Positions 1 to 7,557 of a DNA stretch of 64,000 nt are shown here, one piece after another. The position numbers and the translations under genes are program-made. The stretch lies in the NCBI RefSeq assembly GCF_026016325.1, contig NZ_CP087203.1:4836001-4900000 (forward strand). The letters are read 5' to 3'. Under the pieces are notes generated by a model. It searched no databases. It was not told the origin of the DNA and saw only the letters and a program-made list of their open reading frames with translations. The stretch's first letter is position 1; every line of letters begins with the position of its first letter. The DNA is from Pseudomonas sp. B21-056. Lineage in GTDB: Bacteria > Pseudomonadota > Gammaproteobacteria > Pseudomonadales > Pseudomonadaceae.

Positions 1-275
1 CGCCGCGGCGATAGTCAGGGTGGTCTGCGAAAACTTCTGGGTGGATATGATAAGAGAAGGCTGTCACGAAGATTCCCGGCGGTAGAGGACATTCACTCTC
101 GAATATACTCGCAGGACACACCTGGCATTGACCCGGTTTTCGCAAGGTTGCCATGCAGGATCTGAATAGTTGAGTGTCCGATGCCGGTAAATCCTCGGAC
201 TGACTTTCAGTTGCACATAAAACAAAGCCCCTCTTGCGAGGGGCTCCTTGTACAACATTCAAGCAACCATCGGGA
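1..275. other. Gene-free stretch downstream of flgE
   Basis: I see no convincing gene here. The only structure I can support is the terminator hairpin at 226-245. In Pseudomonas the flgF operon usually follows flgE, so the leftward promoter for flgF may lie here or beyond the window edge, but I could not find a -24/-12 match. Confidence 0.5.
219..245 (-). terminator. Rho-independent terminator of flgBCDE
   Basis: The 8-bp arms AGCCCCTC and GAGGGGCT (226-233 and 238-245) enclose a 4-base loop. Read on the minus strand, the hairpin is followed by a T-rich run. It lies about 30 bp past the flgE stop, so it should end the flgBCDE transcript. Confidence 0.8.
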
Positions 276-1577
276 TCAAGCCATCTGGATGATGGTCTGC
301 ATGATGGTGCTCTGGGTGGAGATGGTCTTAGCGTTCGCCTGGTAGTTGCTCTGGGCCTTGATCAGCTCGACCAGTTCGTTGGTCAGGTTGACGTTGGACT
401 CTTCCAGGGCGTTGGAGACGATCGAACCCAAGGTACCGGTGGTTGGAGCATCGTAGGCCGGGATCCCCGAGTCGAAGGTTTCTTTCCAGCTGGTGCCACC
501 TACCGGTTGCAGGCCTTGCTCGTTGGTGAAGCTGGCGAGGGCCAGCTGACCGATCGGCTTGGTCTGGTTGTTGCTGAAGTTGGCCAGCAACACACCACTG
601 CCGTCGATGGTCAGGTTGGTGATCTGACCAGTGGCGTAGCCATTCTGGACCGGGAGCGAACGAGCGGTGTCGGCGTTGAACTGGGTGGTGTTGGTCAGGG
701 ACAGGGTGATCGTTGACGAACCGGCGCCGTTGGCGGCCCATACGCCGTTGGTCACTGTACCCGGCACCCAGCCACTCAATACCAGATCATTGCTGATGAT
801 CGGCGCCGGCACTGCTGGAGTACTGACCTGAGTCAGCTTGCCACTCGAATCGAAGGTCATGGTCGACGGCACCGCAAGGGTGGCGGCAGCAGTCGGCGAA
901 GTGCCATTCAGGTTACGACCGTCGATCAGCGTGTAGACATTCCAGGTATTGGAACCCGTCTTGACCATGTACTGGTCCATGGAGTGCTGGTTGCCCTGGG
1001 TGTCGTACACCGGCGTAGTGAACTGCTTGGTGAAGGTCGAAGTATCGGTCGGATTGAACGCCGCAGTAATTGCTGTGGCCGTCGAGTTCAGGTTGATGGT
1101 CGACGAAACCAGGCTGGTAGCTTGCGGCGGCAGGTTGGAAGTGTCGATACGCAGGTCGGTCAGGATCCCGTTCTGGATCTTGCCGTTCGCATCCACGCCG
1201 TAACCCTGCAGCTTCGAAGTGCCGTCACTGTTGGTGATATAGCCTTCCTTGTCGGTCTTGAACGTACCGGCACGGGTGTAGCTCAGGGAGCCGTCGTTGC
1301 TCAGGACGAAGAAGCCCTGGCCCTGGATACCCATGTCCAGCACGTTGCCGGTGTTGTTGACATCACCCTGGCCAAACTGCTGGGAGACGTTGGACAAGCG
1401 CACGCCGTTGCCGACGGTCTTGCTGCCCGAGCCCAGCTTGGTGGCCGAGTAGACGTCTTCGAATTCCGCGCGGGACGATTTGAAGCCGGTGGTTGCCACG
1501 TTGGCGATGTTGTTGCCGGTGACGTCGAGCTGTTTGTTGGCAGCATAGAGACCGCTAAGGCCGATGTTGAAAGACAT
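276..1577 (-). CDS. flgE: Flagellar hook protein FlgE
   Basis: FlgE polymerises into the flexible hook joining the basal-body rod to the filament and is exported by the flagellar type III system. The 433-aa product starts MSFNIGLSGLYAA and keeps the N-terminal rod motif 'LDVTGNNIANVATTGFK' (about residues 17-33). A variable, Thr/Ser/Asn-rich middle follows, and the C-terminal coiled-coil segment 'VNLTNELVELIKAQSNYQAN' is near residue 396. Both ends are typical of axial proteins. It is the last gene of flgBCDE, 29 bp after flgD, with a terminator behind it. Length and architecture are normal for Pseudomonas FlgE. Confidence 0.97.
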   Translation of the reverse strand: MSFNIGLSGLYAANKQLDVTGNNIANVATTGFKSSRAEFEDVYSATKLGSGSKTVGNGVRLSNVSQQFGQGDVNNTGNVLDMGIQGQGFFVLSNDGSLSYTRAGTFKTDKEGYITNSDGTSKLQGYGVDANGKIQNGILTDLRIDTSNLPPQATSLVSSTINLNSTATAITAAFNPTDTSTFTKQFTTPVYDTQGNQHSMDQYMVKTGSNTWNVYTLIDGRNLNGTSPTAAATLAVPSTMTFDSSGKLTQVSTPAVPAPIISNDLVLSGWVPGTVTNGVWAANGAGSSTITLSLTNTTQFNADTARSLPVQNGYATGQITNLTIDGSGVLLANFSNNQTKPIGQLALASFTNEQGLQPVGGTSWKETFDSGIPAYDAPTTGTLGSIVSNALEESNVNLTNELVELIKAQSNYQANAKTISTQSTIMQTIIQMA

Positions 1578-1606
1578 ATTCCACTCCTTTGCCGGGTTAG
1601 TCGGCT

Positions 1607-2326
1607 CTACATACCAATAGTTTGTACTTTGGACAGGGCGATGCTGCCCAGCCCGGCGAGGTTGAGCATCAGCTCTCCCCCTGTCTGGCTGATCGTCACG
1701 CTGCTGACGGTCGCCGGCAGGTTGGTGATCAGCGACGTGGCCTGGCCATCGATGGTGGTCGAAGCCGTGAAGGTGTAAGTGCCCGACTCGACCGTGGTGC
1801 CCGCGTCGTTCTTGCCATCCCAGATAAAAGCGGAGTTACCGGCCTTCTGGCTACCCAGGTCGATGGTGCGAACCGTCTTGCCGTCCTTGTCGACGATCTT
1901 GACCGCGACGGACGACACCGCGGATGGCACCACCACCGTGCCGTTGAGGCTCTTGGAGGTGTCGACCACCGCCTTGTCGCCAGGGGCAATGACTGAGCGC
2001 CCCACCAACGACGAGGCCTGCAAGGCCTGGGACGAGTTGTAGTTGCTGGCCAGCCCGCTCACGGTATCGTTGAGGGTGGTGATGCCTTCCAGGCTGCTGA
2101 ACTGTGCCAGCTGGGCAACGAACTCACCGTTGTCCTGAGGCGACAGCGGGTCCTGGTTTTTCAGCTGTGTGACGAGCAGTTGCAGGAACGCATCCTTGCC
2201 CAGCTCCTTTTTACCGGTCGCAGCCCCTGTCAGCGAAGTCAGGCTATCGGAAGAGGTGGTCTTGACCGAGGAGTTGGCCAGAATCTCGTTGAGGCTCAAA
2301 CCGCTGGTAGTGTTGGTAACGCTCAT
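1607..2326 (-). CDS. flgD: Flagellar hook assembly (cap) protein FlgD
   Basis: FlgD is the scaffold that caps the growing hook and is discarded when the hook is complete. The 239-aa product has the conserved N-terminal region 'LGKDAFLQLLVTQLKNQDPL' (about residues 42-61) followed by 'FVAQLAQFSSLEGI'. An Ig-like/FLN domain follows, containing 'GKTVRTIDLG' and 'FIWDGKNDAGTTVESGTYTF'. It lies between flgC (15-bp gap) and flgE, in the standard rod-hook order. No abnormality seen. Confidence 0.96.
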   Translation of the reverse strand: MSVTNTTSGLSLNEILANSSVKTTSSDSLTSLTGAATGKKELGKDAFLQLLVTQLKNQDPLSPQDNGEFVAQLAQFSSLEGITTLNDTVSGLASNYNSSQALQASSLVGRSVIAPGDKAVVDTSKSLNGTVVVPSAVSSVAVKIVDKDGKTVRTIDLGSQKAGNSAFIWDGKNDAGTTVESGTYTFTASTTIDGQATSLITNLPATVSSVTISQTGGELMLNLAGLGSIALSKVQTIGM

Positions 2327-2341
2327 GTGACTCGCCCCTTA

Positions 2342-2785
2342 TCACTGACCGAGGGTCAGGACCTTCTGCATCATGGTTTTGGCGGTGTTCATCATTTCGG
2401 CGTTGGTCTGGAACGAACGACTGGCGGAAATCATGTCGGCCATTTCTTCGACGACGTTGACGTTCGGGTAATAGACATAACCCTTGGCGTCGGCAGCCGG
2501 ATGGTTCGGCTCGTAGCGCGCCTCGAGGTTGCTCTGGTCTTCGACCACGCCCATTACCTGCACGCCCTGCCCGGCCGCATCCTGCTCCTGGAACAGCGAG
2601 CCGCTGCCATTCGACTGGCCGCCCTGGAACATGGTGGCGAAGACCGGGTGACGGGCACGGTAGGTCTGGTCGATGCTCGACGAAACGGTCTCGGCGTTGG
2701 CAATGTTACTGGCGACAGTGTTAAGGCGAGTGGTCTGGGCACTCATGGCACTGCCGGCGATGTTGAATACGCTCGCAATCGACAT
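2342..2785 (-). CDS. flgC: Flagellar basal-body rod protein FlgC
   Basis: FlgC is a proximal rod protein of the basal body, exported by the flagellar type III system. The 147-aa product begins MSIASVFNIAGSAMSAQ and has the rod signature 'RLNTVASNIANAETV' (residues about 20-34). It ends with the Flg_bbr_C-type segment 'SRSFQTNAEMMNTAKTMMQK'. It starts 3 bp after the flgB stop, which suggests translational coupling. Confidence 0.96.
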   Translation of the reverse strand: MSIASVFNIAGSAMSAQTTRLNTVASNIANAETVSSSIDQTYRARHPVFATMFQGGQSNGSGSLFQEQDAAGQGVQVMGVVEDQSNLEARYEPNHPAADAKGYVYYPNVNVVEEMADMISASRSFQTNAEMMNTAKTMMQKVLTLGQ

Positions 2786-2788
2786 GGC

Positions 2789-3196
2789 TTACTCTCCGCG
2801 CAGGGCCGAGATCAGCCCTTTGAATTTGCTGTTGAGCAGGGTGAAGCTGGCCTGGAAGTTCACGGAGTTCTCCGCGTAGTTGGACTGTTCCAGTTGAGCG
2901 TCCACGGTGTTCTGGTCGATCGAAGGTTGCATCGGCGTGCGATACATCAGCGACTCGTCGCCGTTGCCCAGGCCTTCGGCCTCGATATGACGGCTGTTGG
3001 TCATGTTCAGGGCGAAGGAGCCGTTCTTGGTCTTCTCGTTCTGCTCGGCGAGCACTTTGGAAAAGTCCAGGTCCCGAGCCTTGTAGTTCGGGGTATCGGC
3101 GTTGGCGATGTTGTTGGCCAGGACTTCGGCACGCTGGGCGCGGAAGCTCAGGGCCTGTTCGTGGATACCGAGCGCTTTATCGAAGCTGATGCTCAT
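2789..3196 (-). CDS. flgB: Flagellar basal-body rod protein FlgB
   Basis: FlgB is the rod subunit nearest the MS ring and export gate. I place the start at the ATG at 3196 (MSISFDKALGIHEQAL), giving 135 aa, the usual FlgB length. An in-frame extension upstream to 3565 runs through the promoter, REP DNA and into the IS110 element, so it is not coding. The motif 'AEVLANNIANADTPNYKARD' is the rod-protein signature. It is the first gene of flgBCDE, with a sigma-54 promoter 45-60 bp upstream. The cheV-cheR pair lies beyond an inserted IS110 element. Confidence 0.95.
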   Translation of the reverse strand: MSISFDKALGIHEQALSFRAQRAEVLANNIANADTPNYKARDLDFSKVLAEQNEKTKNGSFALNMTNSRHIEAEGLGNGDESLMYRTPMQPSIDQNTVDAQLEQSNYAENSVNFQASFTLLNSKFKGLISALRGE

Positions 3197-3240
3197 GTCG
3201 GAAACCTTTGGGTGACCAGAATGTACGTGCGATGGATATA

Positions 3241-3255
3241 GCAAGCGTCGTGCCA
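3241..3255 (-). promoter_or_regulatory. Sigma-54 (RpoN) promoter of flgBCDE
   Basis: The minus strand reads TGGCAC-GACGC-TTGC, an exact match to the -24/-12 consensus TGGCAC-N5-TTGC. Transcription would start near 3229, leaving a leader of about 33 nt before flgB. Pseudomonas hook genes are known to be RpoN-dependent with FleQ/FleR-type activators. The site is undamaged by the IS element that begins 208 bp upstream. Confidence 0.85.
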
Positions 3256-3378
3256 CTTTCCAAAAGCCCATAAACCGGGGCTTTGCGGGCATCGGCAAGG
3301 CGGCAATGCCAGAAAAGCGGCAACCGTTTTCCGCCGGCTGCCGCTTTTCTGCCGCTCTCAAGGTCAACGAAGGGCAAT

Positions 3379-3463
3379 TGTGGGAGCGAGCCCTGCTCGC
3401 GATAGCGGCCCAACAGGCGGCATCTATATTGACTGACACACCGCTATCGCGAGCAGGCTCGCT
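3379..3463. repeat. REP pair interrupted by IS110 element
   Basis: Two inverted REP cores (about 3379-3408 and 3442-3463) face each other across a short spacer. The second core breaks off after 'gcaggctcgct' at 3463 and resumes with 'cccacaaggg' at 4642, on the far side of the IS110 element. This shows the exact insertion point of the element. Confidence 0.9.
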
Positions 3464-3478
3464 TGTATGGTAGGACTT

Positions 3479-3640
3479 GAAGGGAGGAGGAGGGACAAGG
3501 TTCGCTTCTGACTGTTCGCAGCAGTACAGACCGTGGGAGATTTTACCCCTCCTCCTTTCACCCAAGCGCCGATAAAGAATGCATCTGGCCTAGACCGACG
3601 ATAGGAACAAGCCTGCGCCTCTGGGTGAACCCTTCAAGTG
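3479..3640 (+). ncRNA. Predicted bridge RNA of the IS110 element
   Basis: The non-coding left end can form two hairpins. The first pairs the purine-rich arm around 3479-3494 with the pyrimidine-rich arm around 3546-3559. Its loop holds AGGTTCGCT (3498-3506), an 8/9 match to the left REP target AGGCTCGCT (3455-3463), the difference being a possible G-U wobble. It also holds GTGGGAG (3533-3539), the exact reverse complement of the right target CTCCCAC. The second hairpin pairs TTCACCCA (3557-3564) with TGGGTGAA (3622-3629). Its loop holds AAAGAAT (6/7 match to the right IS end ATAGAAT) and ACAAG (reverse complement of the left-end CTTGT). This matches the target-loop and donor-loop plan known for IS621 bridge RNA. 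The outer limits are approximate. Confidence 0.75.
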
Positions 3641-3667
3641 TTCAAACCTTAGCCCGGAGAGTTTTCA

Positions 3668-4636
3668 ATGGCAATGCCGATTCCCCTCGTCAAGCCGATT
3701 GTGGGTGTGGATGTCGCCAAGGATGAGTTGGTGATGTATCACGCCGAAACCGATCAGCTTGAGATAGTCCCCAATAACAAAACTGCGATTAAGAAGTGGC
3801 TCAAGGCCTTGTCCATGCAGGTGGATATTGCCATCGAAGCCACCAATATCTATCACCTGGAGTTCGCCGATCTGGCTCACAAGGCCGGCTGCGTGATCTA
3901 CATGGTCGGTGGCTATGAGCTCAGTCACTACCGCAAAGGCGTGAACGTGCGCGCCAAAACCGATGCACTGGATGCTCGCCTGTTGGCCCGTTACCTGAAG
4001 AACGAAGGCCAGGAACTGCATCCCTGGAACCCGCCATCGCCCTTGTATCGCCGGCTCGTAAGCCTTTTCCGACGCCGTGCGGCTGTGGTCCAGGCCCGTG
4101 TCAGCCTGAGCCAAAGCTGGGCGAACGAGCCGTTACTCAAAGCCGCGTTCAAACGCCAGATAGGCGCGATGCAACGGCTGGAAACCCTGGTCGAAAAAAA
4201 GATCCAGGATGAGCTGAAGGACGCAGGCTTGCTGGGTCAGCTCAAGCGCTGCATGAAAGTTGAAGGCATTGGCCTGTTGACCGGCGCCCGGTTGCTCACC
4301 TCGTTTCAGCGGGGGGATTTCAAAAATGCCGATGCCTTCATCGCTTTTCTGGGGCTGGACCTGCGCATATCGCAATCAGGGCGAAAACAGGGTCGCCGCT
4401 GCTTGACCAAACGAGGTGATCCAGAAGCTCGCCGACTGCTGCACAACGCAGCGATGTCGGCAAGGCGCACGGAGCGATGGAAGGGGTTCTATGAGGCGTT
4501 GCTGGCACGGGGACTAAGTACAACTCAGGCCATGGTGGCGCTGTCGCGCAAGCTTGCCCGCGTAGTATTCGCTCTGCTGCAGAATCAGAGCGAATACCAG
4601 CCAGAAAGGCATTTGAAGGCTAGTCATGCACCATAG
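3668..4636 (+). CDS. IS110-family DEDD recombinase (transposase)
   Basis: The 322-aa recombinase moves the IS through a circular intermediate, with a RuvC-like N-terminal domain and a serine-bearing C-terminal Tnp_20 domain. The start of the DEDD fold is 'IVGVDVAKDELVMYH' (residues about 11-25). 'IEATNIYHLEF' and 'VRAKTDALDARLLARY' carry further acidic positions. The C-terminal part has 'MKVEGIGLLTGARLLTSFQ' and 'GRRCLTKRGDPEARRLLHNA'. The ATG at 3668 follows a CGGAGAG ribosome site. The A7 run at 4194-4200 is the position where the other copy has lost a base. This copy reads through and should be functional. Confidence 0.95.
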   Translation: MAMPIPLVKPIVGVDVAKDELVMYHAETDQLEIVPNNKTAIKKWLKALSMQVDIAIEATNIYHLEFADLAHKAGCVIYMVGGYELSHYRKGVNVRAKTDALDARLLARYLKNEGQELHPWNPPSPLYRRLVSLFRRRAAVVQARVSLSQSWANEPLLKAAFKRQIGAMQRLETLVEKKIQDELKDAGLLGQLKRCMKVEGIGLLTGARLLTSFQRGDFKNADAFIAFLGLDLRISQSGRKQGRRCLTKRGDPEARRLLHNAAMSARRTERWKGFYEALLARGLSTTQAMVALSRKLARVVFALLQNQSEYQPERHLKASHAP

Positions 4637-4683
4637 AATCTCCCACAAGGGTTGTCGATACCAGGGAAGTAAGCAGCGCCCAT

Positions 4684-4718
4684 AAAAAACGGGAGCCCTT
4701 CAGGGGCTCCCGTTTTTT
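4684..4718. terminator. Bidirectional terminator after cheR
   Basis: The hairpin ACGGGAGCCC / GGGGCTCCCGT is flanked by A6 on the left and T6 on the right, so it can end transcripts in both directions. It lies 16 bp past the cheR stop and also closes off plus-strand transcription leaving the IS110 element. Confidence 0.85.
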
Positions 4719-4733
4719 GACGGCCCGGACGAA

Positions 4734-5561
4734 TCACTTCGCCTGGTAGATGATCCCCGGGCTGCATTGGATCATCTGGTAATGATCCGGCAAGCCGTTC
4801 AGCGCTTCGGACGCACCGAGGAACAGGTAGCCGCCCGGCTTCAGGGTGCCGTGGATACGCAGCAGGATGTCCTTCTTCACTTCGGCGGAGAAGTAGATCA
4901 GTACGTTGCGGCAGAACACGATGTCGAACTTGCCCAGGCTGGCATAGCTGTCCAGCAGGTTGAACGAGCGGAATTCCACCCGGCTCTTGATCGGCGCCTT
5001 GACCATCCAGCGTCCCGGCCCTTTCGGATCGAAGTAGCGTTGCAGGCGATCAGGCGACAGGCCGCGGCCGATGGCCAGGCTGTCGTACTCACCGGTCTTG
5101 CAATTGTTGAGCATGGTCCCGGACAGGTCGGTGGCAACGATCTGCACGCCGCCCTTCAACTGGCCGATATTGGTCCGCTCGAACTCGTCGATGGACATCG
5201 ACAGCGAATACGGTTCCTGGCCCGACGAACAGGCTGCCGACCAGATCCGCAGGCGCTGGCCCGGGCTGGCCTTGATGGCCGCCGGCAGCACTTTGTTCTT
5301 CAACACTTCGAACGGATAGGTATCGCGAAACCACAGGGTTTCGTTGGTGGTCATGGCATCTACCACCATCTCGCGCAAACCACTGCGCGGCTGGGTCTGG
5401 ATACGCTGTACCAGCTCGCCCAACGACTTGAGGCCCTGCTGCTCCATCAATTTGTTGAGACGGCTCGACACCAGGTATTGCTTGTTTTCACCAAGCAATA
5501 TGCCACAGGCTTTTTCCAGGAAGACCCGGAACTGTTCGAAATCCAAATTACCCGTAGACAA
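4734..5561 (-). CDS. cheR: Chemotaxis protein methyltransferase CheR
   Basis: CheR adds methyl groups from S-adenosylmethionine to glutamates of chemoreceptors, setting adaptation. The 275-aa product has the N-terminal helical domain (residues 1-80), 'TTNETLWFRD', the SAM-binding stretch 'RIWSAACSSGQEPYSL', and 'FDIVFCRNVLIYF'. I chose the TTG at 5561 because AGAGG lies 7 bases upstream and the product (STGNLDFEQFRVFLEK) matches family length. The upstream in-frame ATG at 5579 lacks a ribosome site. It follows cheV by 54 bp on the same strand and is probably co-transcribed with it. Confidence 0.94.
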   Translation of the reverse strand: MSTGNLDFEQFRVFLEKACGILLGENKQYLVSSRLNKLMEQQGLKSLGELVQRIQTQPRSGLREMVVDAMTTNETLWFRDTYPFEVLKNKVLPAAIKASPGQRLRIWSAACSSGQEPYSLSMSIDEFERTNIGQLKGGVQIVATDLSGTMLNNCKTGEYDSLAIGRGLSPDRLQRYFDPKGPGRWMVKAPIKSRVEFRSFNLLDSYASLGKFDIVFCRNVLIYFSAEVKKDILLRIHGTLKPGGYLFLGASEALNGLPDHYQMIQCSPGIIYQAK

Positions 5562-5615
5562 GTTACCGCCTCTTTCCATTGTATTGATTTGCCGGGCGCA
5601 CAACGCGCCCGACCT

Positions 5616-6542
5616 TTATCCCGCTGCCTTGATCCGCTCGACTACCCGGGAAGCCAGGTCATCGGGGCGGAACTTGGCGAGAAAATCATCGGCACCGACC
5701 TTCTTGACCATCGCCTGGTTGAAGACGCCCGACAGGGACGTGTGCAGGATGATGTGCAGCTTTTGCATACGCGGATCGCTGCGGACTTCCGACGTCAGGG
5801 TGTACCCGTCCATCTCCGGCATCTCGATGTCGGAGATCATCATCAGGAACTCCTCTTCCGGCTTCTTGCCTTCGTCGACCAGGTTGCGCAGGTAATCCAG
5901 CGCCTGCCGTCCATCGTTCAACGCAATCACTTCGACGCCGATCGTCTGCAGGCAACGGCTCACCTGCTTACGTGCCACCGACGAATCATCCACCGTCAGC
6001 ACCCGCAGCGAAACCGCCTTGTGCTGGGTTTCGGCATCCACCACACCGTGGGAGATGGTTTCCGTGGTCGGCGCCACTTCGGCAAGGATTTTCTCCACGT
6101 CGATGATTTCCACCAACTGGCCGTCGACCCGGGTCACTGCCGTCAGGTAGTGATCGCGGCCGGTACCCTTGGGCGGCGGATGGATCTCTTCCCAGTTCAT
6201 GTTGACGATGCGCTCCACCGATCGCACCAGGAATCCCTGGGTCTTGGTGTTGTACTCGGTGATGATCACAAACGGATTGCTCTGATCCAGCAGCCGACCG
6301 GAACCGGTGGCCATCGCCAGATCGAGAATCGGGATGGTCGCTCCCCGGATATTTGCCACACCGCACACGACGGGACTGGACTTGGGCATCAAGGTCAGCT
6401 TGGGGCATTGCAGCACCTCGCGGACCTTGAACACGTTGATCCCATACAACTGCTGGCCATCGAGACGGAACAACAACAGCTCCAGGCGATTCTGACCGAC
6501 CAGCTGCGTGCGCTGGTTTACCGAATCCATCACTCCCGCCAT
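5616..6542 (-). CDS. cheV: Chemotaxis coupling protein CheV
   Basis: CheV couples receptors to CheA through a CheW-like domain and can be tuned by phosphorylation of its receiver domain. The 308-aa protein has the CheW domain at about residues 15-155 ('LLLFRLDGQQLYGINVFKVR'). The receiver is at about 180-305, with acidic pocket 'LTVDDSS', phospho-acceptor 'MISDIEMPEMDG', 'HTSLSG' and the conserved Lys in 'FLAKF'. I start at the ATG at 6542 (MAGVMDSVNQ), preceded by CAGGG; the ORF extends upstream to 6599 without support. It is divergent from flgA, an arrangement standard in Pseudomonas. Confidence 0.95.
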   Translation of the reverse strand: MAGVMDSVNQRTQLVGQNRLELLLFRLDGQQLYGINVFKVREVLQCPKLTLMPKSSPVVCGVANIRGATIPILDLAMATGSGRLLDQSNPFVIITEYNTKTQGFLVRSVERIVNMNWEEIHPPPKGTGRDHYLTAVTRVDGQLVEIIDVEKILAEVAPTTETISHGVVDAETQHKAVSLRVLTVDDSSVARKQVSRCLQTIGVEVIALNDGRQALDYLRNLVDEGKKPEEEFLMMISDIEMPEMDGYTLTSEVRSDPRMQKLHIILHTSLSGVFNQAMVKKVGADDFLAKFRPDDLASRVVERIKAAG

Positions 6543-6593
6543 GCCCTGACTCCTACCTAACGCTAATGTGTCCGACGCGCATTCATCACTAAA

Positions 6594-6608
6594 CGGCACG
6601 GGGCTTGC
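6594..6608 (+). promoter_or_regulatory. Candidate sigma-54 promoter of flgA
   Basis: CGGCAC-GGGGC-TTGC matches the -24/-12 consensus at 9 of 10 fixed positions with correct spacing. The -12 GC falls at 6607-6608, so transcription would start about 6619-6621, on or next to the flgA ATG. No other good promoter is visible in the 78-bp cheV-flgA gap. Confidence 0.6.
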
Positions 6609-6620
6609 TATTCAACCGGC

Positions 6621-7385
6621 ATGAAAGCACAAACGACATTTTCTCGACGCCTGACCACTCATTGCCGCCACTGGCTCGGTGTGCTGCTGGCTGCCTGCCT
6701 GTTCGCCTCGGGGGGACGTGCCCTCGCCGATGCTCCGGTTACCTTGCCTGATCTCCTTATCGGCGTCACTCAGGGCTTTCTTGAATTCACCGTAGAAGAC
6801 TATCTGGCTTCCAGTCAAACCGAAGGTCGCTACGAAATCGAAGTCAACCAGATCGATCCGCGCTTGCGCATGCCAATGTGCGACAAGGAATTGACTGCCT
6901 CCCTGGAGAGCCCCGCCAGGCCCCTGGGCCGGGTCACGGTGAAGGTTCGTTGCGACAGCGCGGCGCCCTGGACAGTGTTCGTGCCCGCCCAGGTGCGTCT
7001 GTTTCGCGACATCGTTACCACCACCCGACCACTGAAACGGGCTGGAATCGTTGAACCTCAGGACGTGACGCTGCGTGAACGGGATATCAGCCAGATCACC
7101 CAGGGGTTCCTGACCTCCGTCGATCAAGCCATCGGACAGAAACTTGTCCGACCAATGGTAGCCGATCAGATCGTGACCCTCGTGCACCTGGAACAAGCCG
7201 AAGTCGTGCGCAAGGGTGATCAGGTGGTGATTACCGCCCGCAGCGGCACCCTGGCCGTGCGAATGCCCGGCGAAGCCCTGTCCAACGGCGGCATGAATGA
7301 ACAGATCCGGGTGAAAAACCTCAATTCCCAACGCGTCATCAAGGCGCAGGTGATCGCTCCAGGCCAGGTGGAGGTGGCCATGTAG
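6621..7385 (+). CDS. flgA: Flagellar P-ring assembly chaperone FlgA
   Basis: FlgA is a periplasmic chaperone for assembly of the FlgI P-ring. The 254-aa product has a Sec signal peptide (residues 1 to about 36, hydrophobic 'WLGVLLAACLFA' then 'RALA'). The SAF domain follows in the C-terminal half, and the end 'IRVKNLNSQRVIKAQVIAPG' is characteristic. No Shine-Dalgarno sequence is visible before the ATG, and a sigma-54-like site ends 12 bp upstream, which suggests leaderless translation. It heads the plus-strand flgA-flgM-flgN-flgZ series. Confidence 0.94.
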   Translation: MKAQTTFSRRLTTHCRHWLGVLLAACLFASGGRALADAPVTLPDLLIGVTQGFLEFTVEDYLASSQTEGRYEIEVNQIDPRLRMPMCDKELTASLESPARPLGRVTVKVRCDSAAPWTVFVPAQVRLFRDIVTTTRPLKRAGIVEPQDVTLRERDISQITQGFLTSVDQAIGQKLVRPMVADQIVTLVHLEQAEVVRKGDQVVITARSGTLAVRMPGEALSNGGMNEQIRVKNLNSQRVIKAQVIAPGQVEVAM

Positions 7386-7494
7386 CGATCCGGTAGAAAT
7401 GGGTAGAAAGCTGGCGCTTGACCCTGCTGTTCCCTAGACTGTGCCTTACGCAAGGCAAGCGCAGACGTGCGCATGCTCATTGAACAAATGAGCC

Positions 7495-7521
7495 TAAAGT
7501 TTTTTTGGGGATGGCCGAAAA
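7495..7521 (+). promoter_or_regulatory. Sigma-28 (FliA) promoter of flgMN
   Basis: TAAAGTTT (7495-7502), an 11-base spacer and GCCGAAAA (7514-7521) match the flagellar sigma-28 consensus TAAAGTTT-N11-GCCGATAA at all but one position. It lies 36 bp before flgM. Control of the anti-sigma factor by its own sigma factor is the known feedback loop. Confidence 0.9.
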
Positions 7522-7557
7522 CATGGCAAGCGTCCAAATACCCAGAGGTTTTTTACC

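Larger units (their letters stand above)
3464..4641 (+). mobile_element. IS110-family (IS621-like) insertion sequence, intact copy
   Basis: The 1178-bp element has one recombinase gene and a 204-bp 5' non-coding end, with only a few bases after the stop codon. There are no long terminal inverted repeats and no target duplication beyond a shared CT dinucleotide (3462-3463 and 4640-4641), as in the IS110 group. It sits inside a REP palindrome. A second, nearly identical copy at 57460-58638 sits at exactly the same REP position, which fixes the ends. Compare IS621 of E. coli, which also targets REP with a CT core. Confidence 0.93.

Noticed and set aside
64..258. A 64-codon minus-strand frame before the flgE terminator
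   Set aside because: It runs through the terminator hairpin and has no ribosome site or likeness.
3565..3789. An upstream extension of flgB to 3565
   Set aside because: It would run through the sigma-54 promoter, REP DNA and the left end of the IS element; the conserved protein starts at 3196.
3665..4114. A 149-codon antisense frame conserved in both IS110 copies
   Set aside because: It is conserved only because the two elements are near-identical; it is the reverse of the recombinase gene.
4767..6560. A 597-codon plus-strand frame and shorter ones opposite cheR and cheV
   Set aside because: Antisense shadow of two well-recognised genes, with no protein likeness.
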